A model generated the notes under the pieces. It saw nothing but the letters and a program-made list of their open reading frames with translations. It searched no databases and had not been told where the DNA came from. Of a stretch of 64,000 bases of DNA, positions 9,162 to 17,162 are shown one piece after another; positions within the stretch are counted from its first letter, which is position 1, and the number at the start of each line of letters is the position of its first letter. A program made the position numbers and the translations under genes. Source of the DNA: Paenibacillus sp. FSL K6-3182 (GTDB lineage Bacteria; Bacillota; Bacilli; Paenibacillales; Paenibacillaceae); contig NZ_CP150265.1 of NCBI RefSeq assembly GCF_037976325.1, forward strand, positions 1,443,501 through 1,507,500. Reading direction: 5' to 3'.

Positions 9162-9782
9162 ATGAATGCAGAACAACAGGTGATTGATCAATTACATGCG
9201 TATAAACGGCTAAAAGCGAGAAAAAAACAGCTGGAGGGTACCTCGGTAGGACCAGGCATGAGGCTAAGCGCAGTATCTGAGGATGATCATTTGCAGGAGC
9301 TTCATCGGCAGCTGCGCAAGCTGCCTTCCTATATGTACTTGGATGAGCAGGATCAGCGTATCGAAGCTGCAGCGCATGCGAATCTATCGAAATATCCTAT
9401 TGGAACGAAAGCGCAGCTAAACGAAGTAAAGAAAAGCCGTGCAACAGCAAGTCCAGCGGATGAAAAGCTGCTGCGAGAGCTGGAGAAAAAGATTGAGAAG
9501 GTGCTTGAAGCGCGAGAAGGCTCGGGCGGCTTTGAAGGTTATATGGGCGTCATCGATAAAATAAGTGAGCTTCAGGATATAGAGAAGCAGCTGCAATCTA
9601 TCGATCAAGCGCTTGAAGCGTTAGAAGCATATGCGCCCGATTACGCTCGGCTGCTGAAGCTTCGTTTTATAGAAGGAAAGCCTACAGAGTTTGTTGCTTC
9701 GGAGCTGGGTATCGTTGATCGCACGTTCCGAAGATGGAAGCAAAAGGCGCTTCAAGAAGTTGTCCGCTTTCTGTCCGCCTAA
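9162..9782 (+). CDS. Sigma-like phage late-gene activator (Xpf/ArpU-like)
   Basis: The 206-residue protein is mostly charged coiled-coil up to about residue 155, then has a C-terminal helix-turn-helix like sigma-70 region 4 (YARLLKLRFIEGKPTEFVASELG ... TFRRWKQKALQEV, given in pieces). PBSX uses Xpf, a sigma-like positive factor, in the same position between the repressor and the structural genes. ATG 9162 is preceded by GGGGAGG. It is divergent from the repressor and probably activates the tail operon promoter downstream. The family name is an inference from the HTH and the context. Confidence 0.65.
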   Translation: MNAEQQVIDQLHAYKRLKARKKQLEGTSVGPGMRLSAVSEDDHLQELHRQLRKLPSYMYLDEQDQRIEAAAHANLSKYPIGTKAQLNEVKKSRATASPADEKLLRELEKKIEKVLEAREGSGGFEGYMGVIDKISELQDIEKQLQSIDQALEALEAYAPDYARLLKLRFIEGKPTEFVASELGIVDRTFRRWKQKALQEVVRFLSA

Positions 9783-9811
9783 TGTCCGTTTTCGCTCAAA
9801 TAACCGTGATA

Positions 9812-9837
9812 TTATGATATTGTACCAAAGATCATAA
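9812..9837. promoter_or_regulatory. Inverted repeat ahead of the tail operon, candidate activator site
   Basis: TTATGAT (9812-9818) and ATCATAA (9831-9837) are perfect inverted repeats separated by 12 bases, just after the activator gene and before the tail operon. It is a candidate binding site for the sigma-like activator, or part of the tail promoter. Confidence 0.35.
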
Positions 9838-9840
9838 ACG

Positions 9841-9875
9841 GGGACGAGCGGTGGACGACACCGATCGTCCCTTTT
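9841..9875 (+). terminator. Terminator/attenuator between activator and tail operon
   Basis: GGGACGA (9841-9847) pairs with TCGTCCC (9865-9871), with an inner stem CGGTG/CACCG, followed by TTTT. It could end the activator transcript so that the tail operon depends on its own promoter or on read-through. Confidence 0.7.
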
Positions 9876-9960
9876 GTTTTATCCAGATGAGGAGGTGGCC
9901 CAGATGTGAGCGCGGGTGGGTGAAATGGTGCAAATCGTAAGAGGGCGGAGGCAGAACAAA

Positions 9961-10149
9961 ATGAACAAAAGCAGATTGCAGGAAGCTGAGCTGGAACCAA
10001 GGTTCAGCAAGGAGCAGCTAAAGTCGGCTAGACGGTATACGCCTTCCCAGAAGGATATACTATCCGCCGTGTTGTTGGAGCAAGAAACGTATACTCACGA
10101 ACAAGCGTTATCGATGATAACAGCCTATTTGAAAAAGGAGGTCATGTAG
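9961..10149 (+). CDS. Small protein at the head of the tail operon, unknown function
   Basis: The 62-residue protein (starting MNKSRLQEAELEPRF, ending AYLKKEVM) is charged and probably helical. ATG 9961 has GGAGG at 9947-9951, 9 bases upstream; an in-frame GTG at 9916 is a weaker alternative that would add 15 residues. It ends 3 bases before the sheath gene, and its 3' end carries the sheath RBS AAGGAGG, so the two are translationally close. No family was recognised. Its position suggests a tail-assembly or expression role, but this is only from context. Confidence 0.6.
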   Translation: MNKSRLQEAELEPRFSKEQLKSARRYTPSQKDILSAVLLEQETYTHEQALSMITAYLKKEVM

Positions 10150-10152
10150 AAC

Positions 10153-11469
10153 ATGGCAGGAGGAACTTATACATCACAAAATAAGGTGCGCCCCGGCGTT
10201 TACATTAACCTGGTTGGCGAGAAGAAAACGGTAGGCAGCATGGGAGAGCGCGGAACGGTGTCCGTACCGCTAAACCTTAACTGGGGGCAGTCGAAGGCCG
10301 TTATTGCGATCAACGCTGGCGATGATCTGCGAAGCTTGCTTGGTTATGATCTAAGTGCGCCTGAGCTATTGCTGGTACGCGAAGCCTACAAGAAAGCAAA
10401 AACGCTGCTCTTATACCGACTAAACGAAGGAACAAAAGCGACGGCTGTCGCTGGCAGCCTAACGCTTACAGCTAAATTCGGCGGTGTTCGAGGCAATGAC
10501 ATCACCGTTGCGGTTAAACAAAATGTTGACGATGAAGCACGATTTGATGTCATCACTTTTGTTGCTAAAGAGGCAGTTGACTCACAAACAGCAGTGAATA
10601 TCGCAGAGCTGAAATCGAATGCCTTTGTAAGCTTCGGCGGTACAGGAGCATTGACGTTAGCAGCAGGCGTTCCACTTGTTGGCGGCTCCAATGGTACCGT
10701 AACGAATCAAGACCATACCGACTATTTGGCACAAATTGAGTTGAGGGATTTTAATACCATTGCGCTAGTATCCGCCGACTTGTCCTTAAAATCGGTATAT
10801 GCTGCTTTTGCCCGCCGTCTGCGCGAGGAAGAAGGCCGCAAAATTCAGGTCGTGCTGGCGAATTATCCATCTGCTGATTCTGAAGGGGTCATCAGTGTCA
10901 AAAATGGCGTCAAGCTGCTGGATGGAACGGTTCTTGATGCACAGAAGGCAACGGTTTGGGTTGCTGCGGCAACTGCCGGAGCGCCAATGAATAAATCGCT
11001 GACCTATGAAGCCTATGAGGAGGCTGCTGATGCGGACATTCGTTATACGAATTCGCAAACGGTGGAGGCGCTGCAAGCTGGTGAGTTTCTGTTCACGGTA
11101 AGCGGCGGCAGAGTCATTGTTGAGCAGGATATCAATACGTTCACTGGCTACTCGCCAGAGAAAGGCAAAGCCTTCTCCAAAAACCGTGTCATTCGTGTGC
11201 TGGACGGCATTGCGAACGATTTTAAACATATTTTCGAGTCGTTTTATATTGGAAAAGTTGATAATAACGCAGATGGCAGAAGCCTGTTCCGCAACGAGTG
11301 CTTGAAATATTTGAACAATCTTCAGTCGCTCAATGCTATTCAAAACTTTGATGCCCAAGCCGATTTATCGGTTGCAGCTGGTGTCGATACGGACAGCATT
11401 ATTATCGAGGCTCATATCCAACCGGTTGATAGCGTAGAAAAAGTATATATGAAAGTGACGGTGAAGTAA
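10153..11469 (+). CDS. xkdK: Contractile tail sheath protein (XkdK-like)
   Basis: The 438-residue protein has the typical start of PBSX-type sheaths (KVRPGVYINLVGEKK), a variable middle and the conserved C-terminal sheath domain (INTFTGYSPEKGKAFSKNRVIRVLDGI in pieces, then FRNECLKYLNNL). Sheath subunits polymerise around the inner tube and contract to drive it through the target envelope. RBS AAGGAGG precedes ATG 10153. It is the first large gene of the tail operon and is followed 2 bases later by the tube gene. Its presence makes the particle contractile (myovirus or R-type). Confidence 0.92.
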   Translation: MAGGTYTSQNKVRPGVYINLVGEKKTVGSMGERGTVSVPLNLNWGQSKAVIAINAGDDLRSLLGYDLSAPELLLVREAYKKAKTLLLYRLNEGTKATAVAGSLTLTAKFGGVRGNDITVAVKQNVDDEARFDVITFVAKEAVDSQTAVNIAELKSNAFVSFGGTGALTLAAGVPLVGGSNGTVTNQDHTDYLAQIELRDFNTIALVSADLSLKSVYAAFARRLREEEGRKIQVVLANYPSADSEGVISVKNGVKLLDGTVLDAQKATVWVAAATAGAPMNKSLTYEAYEEAADADIRYTNSQTVEALQAGEFLFTVSGGRVIVEQDINTFTGYSPEKGKAFSKNRVIRVLDGIANDFKHIFESFYIGKVDNNADGRSLFRNECLKYLNNLQSLNAIQNFDAQADLSVAAGVDTDSIIIEAHIQPVDSVEKVYMKVTVK

Positions 11470-11470
11470 T

Positions 11471-11929
11471 ATGGCATTTTTGAACGCAGGAGATACGATT
11501 TCGGGCCGCGAAGGACGGGCTTATACCATTATTAATGGTTTGCAGGAAGAGATGTTTTATATCAAGACGCTGGAGGCAAGCATTGAGAAGCAAAAGGCTG
11601 AGATCAAAACGCTTGGCCACCGCGGTTTGCAGCATAAAGCGACGGGATGGTCGGGTACAGGCACGATGACCATCTATTATGTAACGTCAAAATTCCGCCA
11701 GATGATGCTGGATTATGTGAATACCGGCGTGGATGCTTATTTTGATATTTCCATTATTAATGAAGATCCGTCCTCGGCTACGGGCAAGCAGACGGTTTTC
11801 CTTCATAAGGTAAATCTGAATAAGGTTATTATCGGTAAGCTGGATACGGAAAGCGAAGCTCTTGAAGAAGAGTTGGAATTCACTTTTGAAGGATTGGATA
11901 TTGCGGAGCAATTTTCAGCTCTTTCTTAA
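11471..11929 (+). CDS. xkdM: Tail tube protein (XkdM-like)
   Basis: The 152-residue protein matches the size and pattern of PBSX XkdM tubes: AGDTISGREGRAYTIING at the start, KTLGHRGLQHKATGWSGTGTM (given here in part) and a beta-rich C-terminus. It forms the rigid inner tube inside the sheath. The start lies 2 bases after the sheath stop, with the RBS inside the sheath gene. The sheath-tube pair is the conserved core of contractile injection systems. Confidence 0.92.
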   Translation: MAFLNAGDTISGREGRAYTIINGLQEEMFYIKTLEASIEKQKAEIKTLGHRGLQHKATGWSGTGTMTIYYVTSKFRQMMLDYVNTGVDAYFDISIINEDPSSATGKQTVFLHKVNLNKVIIGKLDTESEALEEELEFTFEGLDIAEQFSALS

Positions 11930-11961
11930 GGCGAAATTAAAAATGATGGAGGCAAGAGACA

Positions 11962-12384
11962 ATGAGTGATTTAAGTGTATTTTTTGCACAAAATGCGGCT
12001 GTGGAGACAACGCAGCCGTTTATCGTATCGGATCGGTTTAAGGATGCAGAAGGGCAGGCTGTCGCTTGGGAGCTGCGCAGCATGACGGAAGCGGAAAACG
12101 AGGAGTGCCGCAAGTCATCTACCCGCAAGGTCAAGGGGAAAAATGGCGCATTCACTCCAGAGACCAATACAGACGAGTATTTGGCTAAGCTTGTTGTCAG
12201 CAGCATTCAATTCCCGAACCTAAAGGATGCAGATTTGCAAAAATCGTACGGCATCATCGGTGCTGAGAACCTTTTGCGCAAAATGCTTCTCCCTGGCGAA
12301 TATGCCTCACTCGTACAACGGGTGCAGGAAATCAACGGCTTTAACCAAAGCCTAAACGATTTGGCAGATGAAGTAAAAAACTAA
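11962..12384 (+). CDS. xkdN: Tail assembly chaperone, short form (XkdN-like, gpG analogue)
   Basis: The 140-residue protein lies between the tube and the tape measure, where contractile and long-tailed phages encode their assembly chaperones, and resembles PBSX XkdN (LSVFFAQNA ... LRKMLLPGEYASLVQRVQEINGF in pieces). GGAGG precedes ATG 11962. Its last codons read GTA AAA AAC TAA, so a canonical -1 slippery heptamer A AAA AAC (12375-12381) sits directly before the stop. A fraction of ribosomes should therefore make a longer product, described separately. The chaperone normally coats the tape measure protein before the tube polymerises. Confidence 0.88.
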   Translation: MSDLSVFFAQNAAVETTQPFIVSDRFKDAEGQAVAWELRSMTEAENEECRKSSTRKVKGKNGAFTPETNTDEYLAKLVVSSIQFPNLKDADLQKSYGIIGAENLLRKMLLPGEYASLVQRVQEINGFNQSLNDLADEVKN

Positions 12385-12428
12385 TAAAAGAGGGCGACGG
12401 AGAAGCGAATTACGCTTATTACGCCCTC
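12375..12428 (+). promoter_or_regulatory. Programmed -1 frameshift signal
   Basis: The heptamer A AAA AAC at 12375-12381 is followed by the zero-frame stop TAA. Eight bases after the heptamer begins a stem GAGGGCG (12390-12396) with CGCCCTC (12422-12428). Inside it is a second perfect stem, AAGCG (12403-12407) with CGCTT (12413-12417). Heptamer, spacer and downstream structure all match known programmed -1 sites. Confidence 0.85.
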
Positions 12429-12557
12429 CACGAGCTTCGTATACTTCCGCATGAGCTCATGACCATGACTCGGCGGGAGAAAGCGGCGATCTATGCCATG
12501 ATCGACGTTCGTATCGAGAACGAGAAGAAACAGCGCGCCAAAGCAAAACGAAAATAA
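12375..12557 (+). CDS. Frameshift extension of the tail assembly chaperone (gpT analogue)
   Basis: After a -1 slip at A AAA AAC (12375-12381) the reading frame continues through KLIKEGDGEANYAYYALH to a stop at 12555-12557, adding about 58 residues. This frame has no start codon of its own at its beginning: it is open only from 12372. The extension is rich in Tyr, Arg and Lys, ends KKQRAKAKRK, and resembles the T-type domain that recruits tape measure and tube subunits. The longer chaperone form would be about 200 residues. The evidence is the slippery site, the correct frame, the stem-loop and the location. Confidence 0.82.
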   Translation, partial: KKLIKEGDGEANYAYYALHELRILPHELMTMTRREKAAIYAMIDVRIENEKKQRAKAKRK

Positions 12558-12559
12558 GG

Positions 12560-12596
12560 ACGGGCTGCGCTCCCATGAGGGAGCGCTTTTGCCCGT
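12560..12596 (+). terminator. Strong hairpin ahead of the tape measure gene, partial terminator or processing site
   Basis: GCGCTCCC (12567-12574) pairs perfectly with GGGAGCGC (12579-12586) around an ATGA loop and is followed by TTTT. An outer stem, ACGGGC (12560-12565) with GCCCGT (12591-12596), extends it. It lies inside the tail operon, after the chaperone and before the tape measure RBS, so complete termination is unlikely; it may lower downstream transcription or protect the upstream mRNA. Confidence 0.7.
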
Positions 12597-12613
12597 GTGA
12601 AGGGGGTGGAAGG

Positions 12614-14827
12614 ATGGCGAGTAATTCCCCTGCTATCATTGAGAATGGCGGGTCTGCCAATACAGGTTCAGCCGAAGCCTTTATTAATTTCATGAATCGT
12701 TTGAATGCTGCTTTTATTGAAGCAACAAAGCAAGGCGAAAAGTTAGTGAATGCTTTTGATAAAATGCGTATTGAAACCGTTCAGCTGGACACTGAATTGA
12801 CGAAGGCAACAGCCTCTATGAATGAGTTTACTGAATCGGTTAAAAGATTAAGAGAAGCAGCAGTTCCTCCAGGTGGTGATTCAGGAGATTCTGGGAGTCC
12901 TGATGGTTCTGGAAATCCAGACGGTTCTGGTGAAGGAAGGCCAAGACGAGGGTTCATGGATTTTGAGCCTCTTGAATTATTAAAAGGTGCTTTTACTGCT
13001 GTACAAGCATTAAAAACGATTATGGAGATGTTTCAAAACAATGAAGCAAATCCAGCTGACCCAGCAGGCGGAGAACCAGCACCTGACGCAATCGTTGATG
13101 CCGCTCAAGAGGGAGCATCATTATGGCAATCTGCAATACTCGGCGCTGGACAAAAGCTTACGCAAATGATTGGCATGGCGATTTCCGGGGCTATGGAAGA
13201 GAGCAACTCAAAAGCGCTGCTGATTGCTCGTTCCGGTGGTACTAAAATTGGAGAGCCGCTATATGAGAATATACGTGGGAATGCGATTGAAAATGGCGTA
13301 GATGTAAACGAAGCCATAAAGACTGCACTGTCACTTATGCCAACTGCTCAAAATACGGGACAGTTGGATCGTATGACCAATATAGCCATGGAGTTGTCTA
13401 GCTTAGATCCAAACGGTGGCAGTTCAGAGGATGCGGCAGGTGCAATAAAATCAGCTATGCAAGGTGATTATTCCGGATTAATGGATCAATTTAATATTAG
13501 TGAAGAAGCTTTTAAAGATGTCGGTTTCGAAAAAGCCAAGGATATGGATGGTTTTCTTAATGCGCTCGATGCGATGAGAGAAAAAGCAAATTTGGGAACA
13601 GAAGCTTTAAACACAGTCGGCGCTAGCCCAGTAAACCAAATCGCCAAGCTGCAAAATACGATTCAATCTGGTTTTGCTGCTGCTGGTATGGGAGCAGTCG
13701 CGGCAATGTCACCGCTGCTGGATAAGCTTAATGAACTAGTAGCGAGTGAGAAGTTTCAAGCCTTTTTCACTCTTTTTGGAGACGGATTAACGTTCGTAGC
13801 CAATCAGCTTGCCATAGTCGGCGAAGGGGCACTGTGGTTGTTTAGTCAGTTTTTGGACAATTGGCCCTTTATAGCTTCTATTCTTATGCTTGCTGGAGCA
13901 GTGCTTCTGCCAACCATGCTTACTGCCTTATGGGCAATGGTTGCACCGATTTTGGCACAAGCAGGTGCTTGGCTTCTGGCTCTTTGGCCTATATTGCTCA
14001 TTATCGCGGTGATAGGTTTATTGGTAGGTCTATTTCTATACTTTGGCGGTACGACGGAGCAGGTAGTTGGCTTCGTTTCCGGCTTATTTTTCGGATTATT
14101 TACGGCATTGAAAAATGGCTTCGCCTATTTGTGGAATATCATTTTATCGGTTGCTGAGTTTTTGGTTAACATTTTTATTGACCCTGTATATGCGATTAAA
14201 AAGCTTTTTTTTGATCTCACCCAAAATGTGGTCGGTTTCTTTGGCGGGATGATTAACAGCTTTATTGATGGAATAAACTGGGTTCTTACTAAATTGAACA
14301 AGATTACTGGTAAAGATTATGAAATAAAAGGCAGATTCGACACGAGCCAAATCGATAAGTTTAAACCAACGAGCGATAAAAATGTTGTGGATTTCTCTAA
14401 ATACAAAATGGCTCAATCTGACCTTGGAGAAGCTTTTAATAATGGATCGAGTTATGGTAAGGGATTTATGGATGATTTGCAGAAAAAGAAAAACAATACA
14501 AGTTATGATTTAAATAAGGAATCAGGCTTCCTTAAGCCAACTGCTGATGCAGGCAGTGGATTTGGAGCAGCAAGTCCTAACATCGACCGAGTCGGCGAAG
14601 TTGGAAAAATCAACGATAGCGTCGAGATTTCCAGCGAGGATTTGAAGACGATGCGGGAGCTTGCGGAGATGAAGAACATTCAGAACTTCGTGTCGCTGCA
14701 GCCGACGGTCAGCGTGCAGACCGGTGATATTAACAATGGCTATGATATCGATACGATTATCGGGCGTATCGAGCGTTCATTGAACGATGAAATTGCCTCA
14801 TCTGCGGAAGGGGTGTACAACAGATGA
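12614..14827 (+). CDS. Tape measure protein (XkdO-like)
   Basis: ATG 12614 gives 737 residues and follows AGGGGGTGG; an in-frame ATG at 12575 lies inside a hairpin loop and is rejected. The protein has an N-terminal coiled-coil, a Gly/Ser/Asp-rich linker around residues 85-125, a predicted alpha-helical middle, and a block of long hydrophobic segments (about residues 420-505, rich in LLALWPILLIIAVIG-type stretches) typical of tape measures. It sets tail length and is ejected first. At 737 residues it is well short of the roughly 1300-residue PBSX protein, so a shorter tail is expected. The central part is visibly more AT-rich and less codon-biased than the sheath gene, which may reflect replacement. 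Confidence 0.85.
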   Translation: MASNSPAIIENGGSANTGSAEAFINFMNRLNAAFIEATKQGEKLVNAFDKMRIETVQLDTELTKATASMNEFTESVKRLREAAVPPGGDSGDSGSPDGSGNPDGSGEGRPRRGFMDFEPLELLKGAFTAVQALKTIMEMFQNNEANPADPAGGEPAPDAIVDAAQEGASLWQSAILGAGQKLTQMIGMAISGAMEESNSKALLIARSGGTKIGEPLYENIRGNAIENGVDVNEAIKTALSLMPTAQNTGQLDRMTNIAMELSSLDPNGGSSEDAAGAIKSAMQGDYSGLMDQFNISEEAFKDVGFEKAKDMDGFLNALDAMREKANLGTEALNTVGASPVNQIAKLQNTIQSGFAAAGMGAVAAMSPLLDKLNELVASEKFQAFFTLFGDGLTFVANQLAIVGEGALWLFSQFLDNWPFIASILMLAGAVLLPTMLTALWAMVAPILAQAGAWLLALWPILLIIAVIGLLVGLFLYFGGTTEQVVGFVSGLFFGLFTALKNGFAYLWNIILSVAEFLVNIFIDPVYAIKKLFFDLTQNVVGFFGGMINSFIDGINWVLTKLNKITGKDYEIKGRFDTSQIDKFKPTSDKNVVDFSKYKMAQSDLGEAFNNGSSYGKGFMDDLQKKKNNTSYDLNKESGFLKPTADAGSGFGAASPNIDRVGEVGKINDSVEISSEDLKTMRELAEMKNIQNFVSLQPTVSVQTGDINNGYDIDTIIGRIERSLNDEIASSAEGVYNR

Positions 14828-15489
14828 TTTCCAATGCGCATTATGATTATGAAATCTGGCTTAGCTACAATGATCAAAAGCAGGGCTTCCAGCTCCCGGT
14901 CAATCCTCCAGAAATTAAAATTAATGATGGTGCTGGGGGCAAGACCTACGAGGTGTCCGGTTTAGGCGAAATTAATCTCATTCAAAGCTCGAAGCTCACG
15001 ACGATTTCCTTTGAAAGCTTTTTCCCAAAGACGAACTATCCGTTTGTCGTCAGCAAAACATGGATAGACCCTGCTTTTTATGTCATGGTTATCCTCGATT
15101 GGATGGAGAAAAAGCGACCGATCCGTTTTGTTTATACCGGGGCAACCTTCGATATTAATTTGGCGATGAGCATTGAAAAATTCGAATGGAAGGAAGCGGC
15201 GGGGTCTGGGGATATAGAGTACAGTATTTCACTGAAAGAATTTGCTTTTTATGGTGCCAGGCCCGTCGTTATTAAAAAGGGAGCGGCAAGCGTGAAGCCT
15301 AACTCAAGGCCATTGGATAAGCAAGCTCCAAGCACCTATAAGCTGGTTGCAGGGGATACGCTTATTAAGGTAGCTCGCGTTCAGCTTCACAAAGAAGAGC
15401 GTTGGCGGGAAATTCAGAAGCTGAACGGCATTAAGGATGCACAGCTCAAAAAGCTGCCCATCGGGATGACGCTAAAGCTGCCGAGGTGA
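14824..15489 (+). CDS. xkdP: LysM-domain tail hub protein (XkdP-like)
   Basis: The 221-residue protein overlaps the tape measure stop by ATGA and ends with a LysM domain (about residues 170-220: YKLVAGDTLIKVARVQLH ... LPIGMTLKLPR). The N-terminal region has the XkdP-type fold starting WLSYNDQKQGFQLPVNPPE. In contractile tails this protein caps the tube at the baseplate end and the LysM part probably contacts peptidoglycan. Order tape measure, LysM protein, hub is the same as in PBSX. Confidence 0.88.
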   Translation: MISNAHYDYEIWLSYNDQKQGFQLPVNPPEIKINDGAGGKTYEVSGLGEINLIQSSKLTTISFESFFPKTNYPFVVSKTWIDPAFYVMVILDWMEKKRPIRFVYTGATFDINLAMSIEKFEWKEAAGSGDIEYSISLKEFAFYGARPVVIKKGAASVKPNSRPLDKQAPSTYKLVAGDTLIKVARVQLHKEERWREIQKLNGIKDAQLKKLPIGMTLKLPR

Positions 15490-15493
15490 TCAT

Positions 15494-16462
15494 ATGCTGG
15501 AAATATTAATTGATAACCGCAATGGTAAAATATGGAATATTACAAGTCTTGTTCCTTCGCTCACCTACAAGACGAAACGAATTGGAGCGGCGTCTAGTTT
15601 GGATATGACGGTGCTTAAAGGAAGTCCATTTCAAAGTGCTTCATTTGAGGTGAACAATGGCGATGTCATTCGTGTCCGCAAAGATAATATCAATGTATTT
15701 TACGGATATGTATTTGAAGTGAGTACCGGTATGGATGAGAGAATCTCGATAAAAGCCTATGATCAGATTCGCTATTTATTAAGCAATTATTTTTATAAAT
15801 TTCAAGGGGTTACCGCCTCTCAAATTGTAAAGAAAATTGCCGATGATTTTGGCTTGGAGACAGGCGTGCTCGTGGATACCAAGTACAAAATTCCATCCAT
15901 GCTGGAGGATAATAAAAAGCTGCTTGATATTATTTGTAAGGCACTTGATCTAACACTCATTCATTCAGGCGGGAATTTTATGCTTTTGGATGATTTCGGA
16001 AAGCTTTCCTTGCGCAATGTGGAGGAGATGAAGGTTGATTTTGTAATTGGCGATTACAGCCTTATGTTTGATTATGGAATGAAGCGATCGATTGACGGCG
16101 ATACCTATAACCACATTATTATTTTTGAGGATAATAAAGAAGCAGGCATACGTAAGCATCATCCCAAGAAGGATGACGCTTCAATCGCGAAATGGGGACG
16201 GCTTCTGCTTTATCAGCAGGCGGATGAGAAAATGAATGTGGCACAAATAAATGAACAGCTTAATCAGCTGATGAAGCTGAAAAACCGTGAGCAAAAGAGC
16301 ATCAGTATTGATGCCATTGGTGATTTGCGAGTTAGAGCGGGATGTTATGTACCCGTAGTAATTGATGAGCTCGGCATTCACCAATATTTTCTCGTAGATG
16401 AATGCTCGCATAAATTCGAAGCGGACTCGCATACGATGAAGCTGGAATTGAGGGTGATTTAA
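15494..16462 (+). CDS. xkdQ: Baseplate hub protein (XkdQ-like, gp27/gpD type)
   Basis: The 322-residue protein has the start EILIDNRNGKIWNITSLVPS and the hub-like segments VSTGMDERISIKAYDQIRYL and KDGDTYNHIIIF-like patterns found in PBSX XkdQ (given in parts). Hub proteins form the trimeric ring that connects the hexameric tube to the spike. ATG 15494 follows the LysM gene by 4 bases with AGGTGATC upstream. Its stop TAA overlaps the next ATG by one base, so translation is coupled. Confidence 0.85.
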   Translation: MLEILIDNRNGKIWNITSLVPSLTYKTKRIGAASSLDMTVLKGSPFQSASFEVNNGDVIRVRKDNINVFYGYVFEVSTGMDERISIKAYDQIRYLLSNYFYKFQGVTASQIVKKIADDFGLETGVLVDTKYKIPSMLEDNKKLLDIICKALDLTLIHSGGNFMLLDDFGKLSLRNVEEMKVDFVIGDYSLMFDYGMKRSIDGDTYNHIIIFEDNKEAGIRKHHPKKDDASIAKWGRLLLYQQADEKMNVAQINEQLNQLMKLKNREQKSISIDAIGDLRVRAGCYVPVVIDELGIHQYFLVDECSHKFEADSHTMKLELRVI

Positions 16463-16764
16463 TGGCATTATTGGAGTCGATCAAGAAAGCGGGAGCCGCA
16501 GCCTACGCTGCAGGGAATCCGCTAGCCGTCATGGTAGGAAAAGTCATTCAAATCAATCCTCTGGAAGTAAACGTTGATCAACGTTTTACTTTATCAGAGG
16601 ATTTTTTAATTATACCGGAAAGCCTCGTTAAGTATGAAGTTGAGCTGCAAACATCTGAGAAGCTGGTCATCCGCACAGGCTTGGAAGCGGGAGATGCGGT
16701 GTTAATGCTCCGCGTTCAAGGCGGTCAACAATTTGTAGTACTCGATAAGGTGGCTAAGCCATGA
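16462..16764 (+). CDS. xkdR: DUF2577-family baseplate protein (XkdR-like)
   Basis: The 100-residue protein has the DUF2577 pattern: MALLESIKKAGAAAYAAGNP, VGKVIQINPLEVNVDQRF and a C-terminal GDAVLMLRVQGGQQFVVLDKV, a small OB-like beta barrel. PBSX XkdR sits in the same place between XkdQ and XkdS, and may be the spike or its adaptor. It overlaps both neighbours (one base with the hub, ATGA with the next gene), so it belongs to one coupled translation unit. Confidence 0.85.
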   Translation: MALLESIKKAGAAAYAAGNPLAVMVGKVIQINPLEVNVDQRFTLSEDFLIIPESLVKYEVELQTSEKLVIRTGLEAGDAVLMLRVQGGQQFVVLDKVAKP

Positions 16765-17162
16765 TTCCACAGGGAGCAAATGTTGCGGAGGTAACGACGG
16801 TAGAGGAGCTCGAAACGAGCGAGACCTATAAGCTTGATTTAGCAAGCAAACGGATCATAGGCAGGACTGACGGGTTAGAAGCGGTCAAGCAGGCTGTATT
16901 CAAAATATTGCAAACGGAGCGATACCGCTATTTTTGCTACAGCACCAATTATGGTACCGAGCTGGAAAGCTTACTTGGAGGATCGCCATCTTATGTTCAA
17001 TCAGAGCTAAAGCGCAGCATTCAAGAGACGCTTATGCAAGATGAGCGGGTGAGTGATGTCATTGATTTTCAGTATGAGATGAAGGATGAAGCTATCGTTG
17101 TCCAGTTTACTGTCGTAACGGAGTTTGGAAGCTTTGGAGAGGAGGTAAGCCAAAATGTATGA
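16761..17162 (+). CDS. xkdS: DUF2634/gp25-like baseplate wedge protein (XkdS-like)
   Basis: The 133-residue protein has the lysozyme-related gp25 fold signature of baseplate wedge proteins, with the ETYKLDLASKRIIGRTDGLE and KQAVFKILQTERYRYFCYS segments (in parts). Wedge proteins start sheath assembly at the baseplate. It overlaps XkdR by ATGA and the baseplate J gene by 8 bases. Confidence 0.85.
   Translation: MIPQGANVAEVTTVEELETSETYKLDLASKRIIGRTDGLEAVKQAVFKILQTERYRYFCYSTNYGTELESLLGGSPSYVQSELKRSIQETLMQDERVSDVIDFQYEMKDEAIVVQFTVVTEFGSFGEEVSQNV

Noticed and set aside
10786..11358. 190-residue minus-strand ORF within the sheath gene
   Set aside because: It is antisense to the conserved sheath domain and has no own RBS or family features.
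12575..12613. Earlier start of the tape measure protein
   Set aside because: This ATG lies inside the loop of a strong hairpin and has no RBS; ATG 12614 has one.
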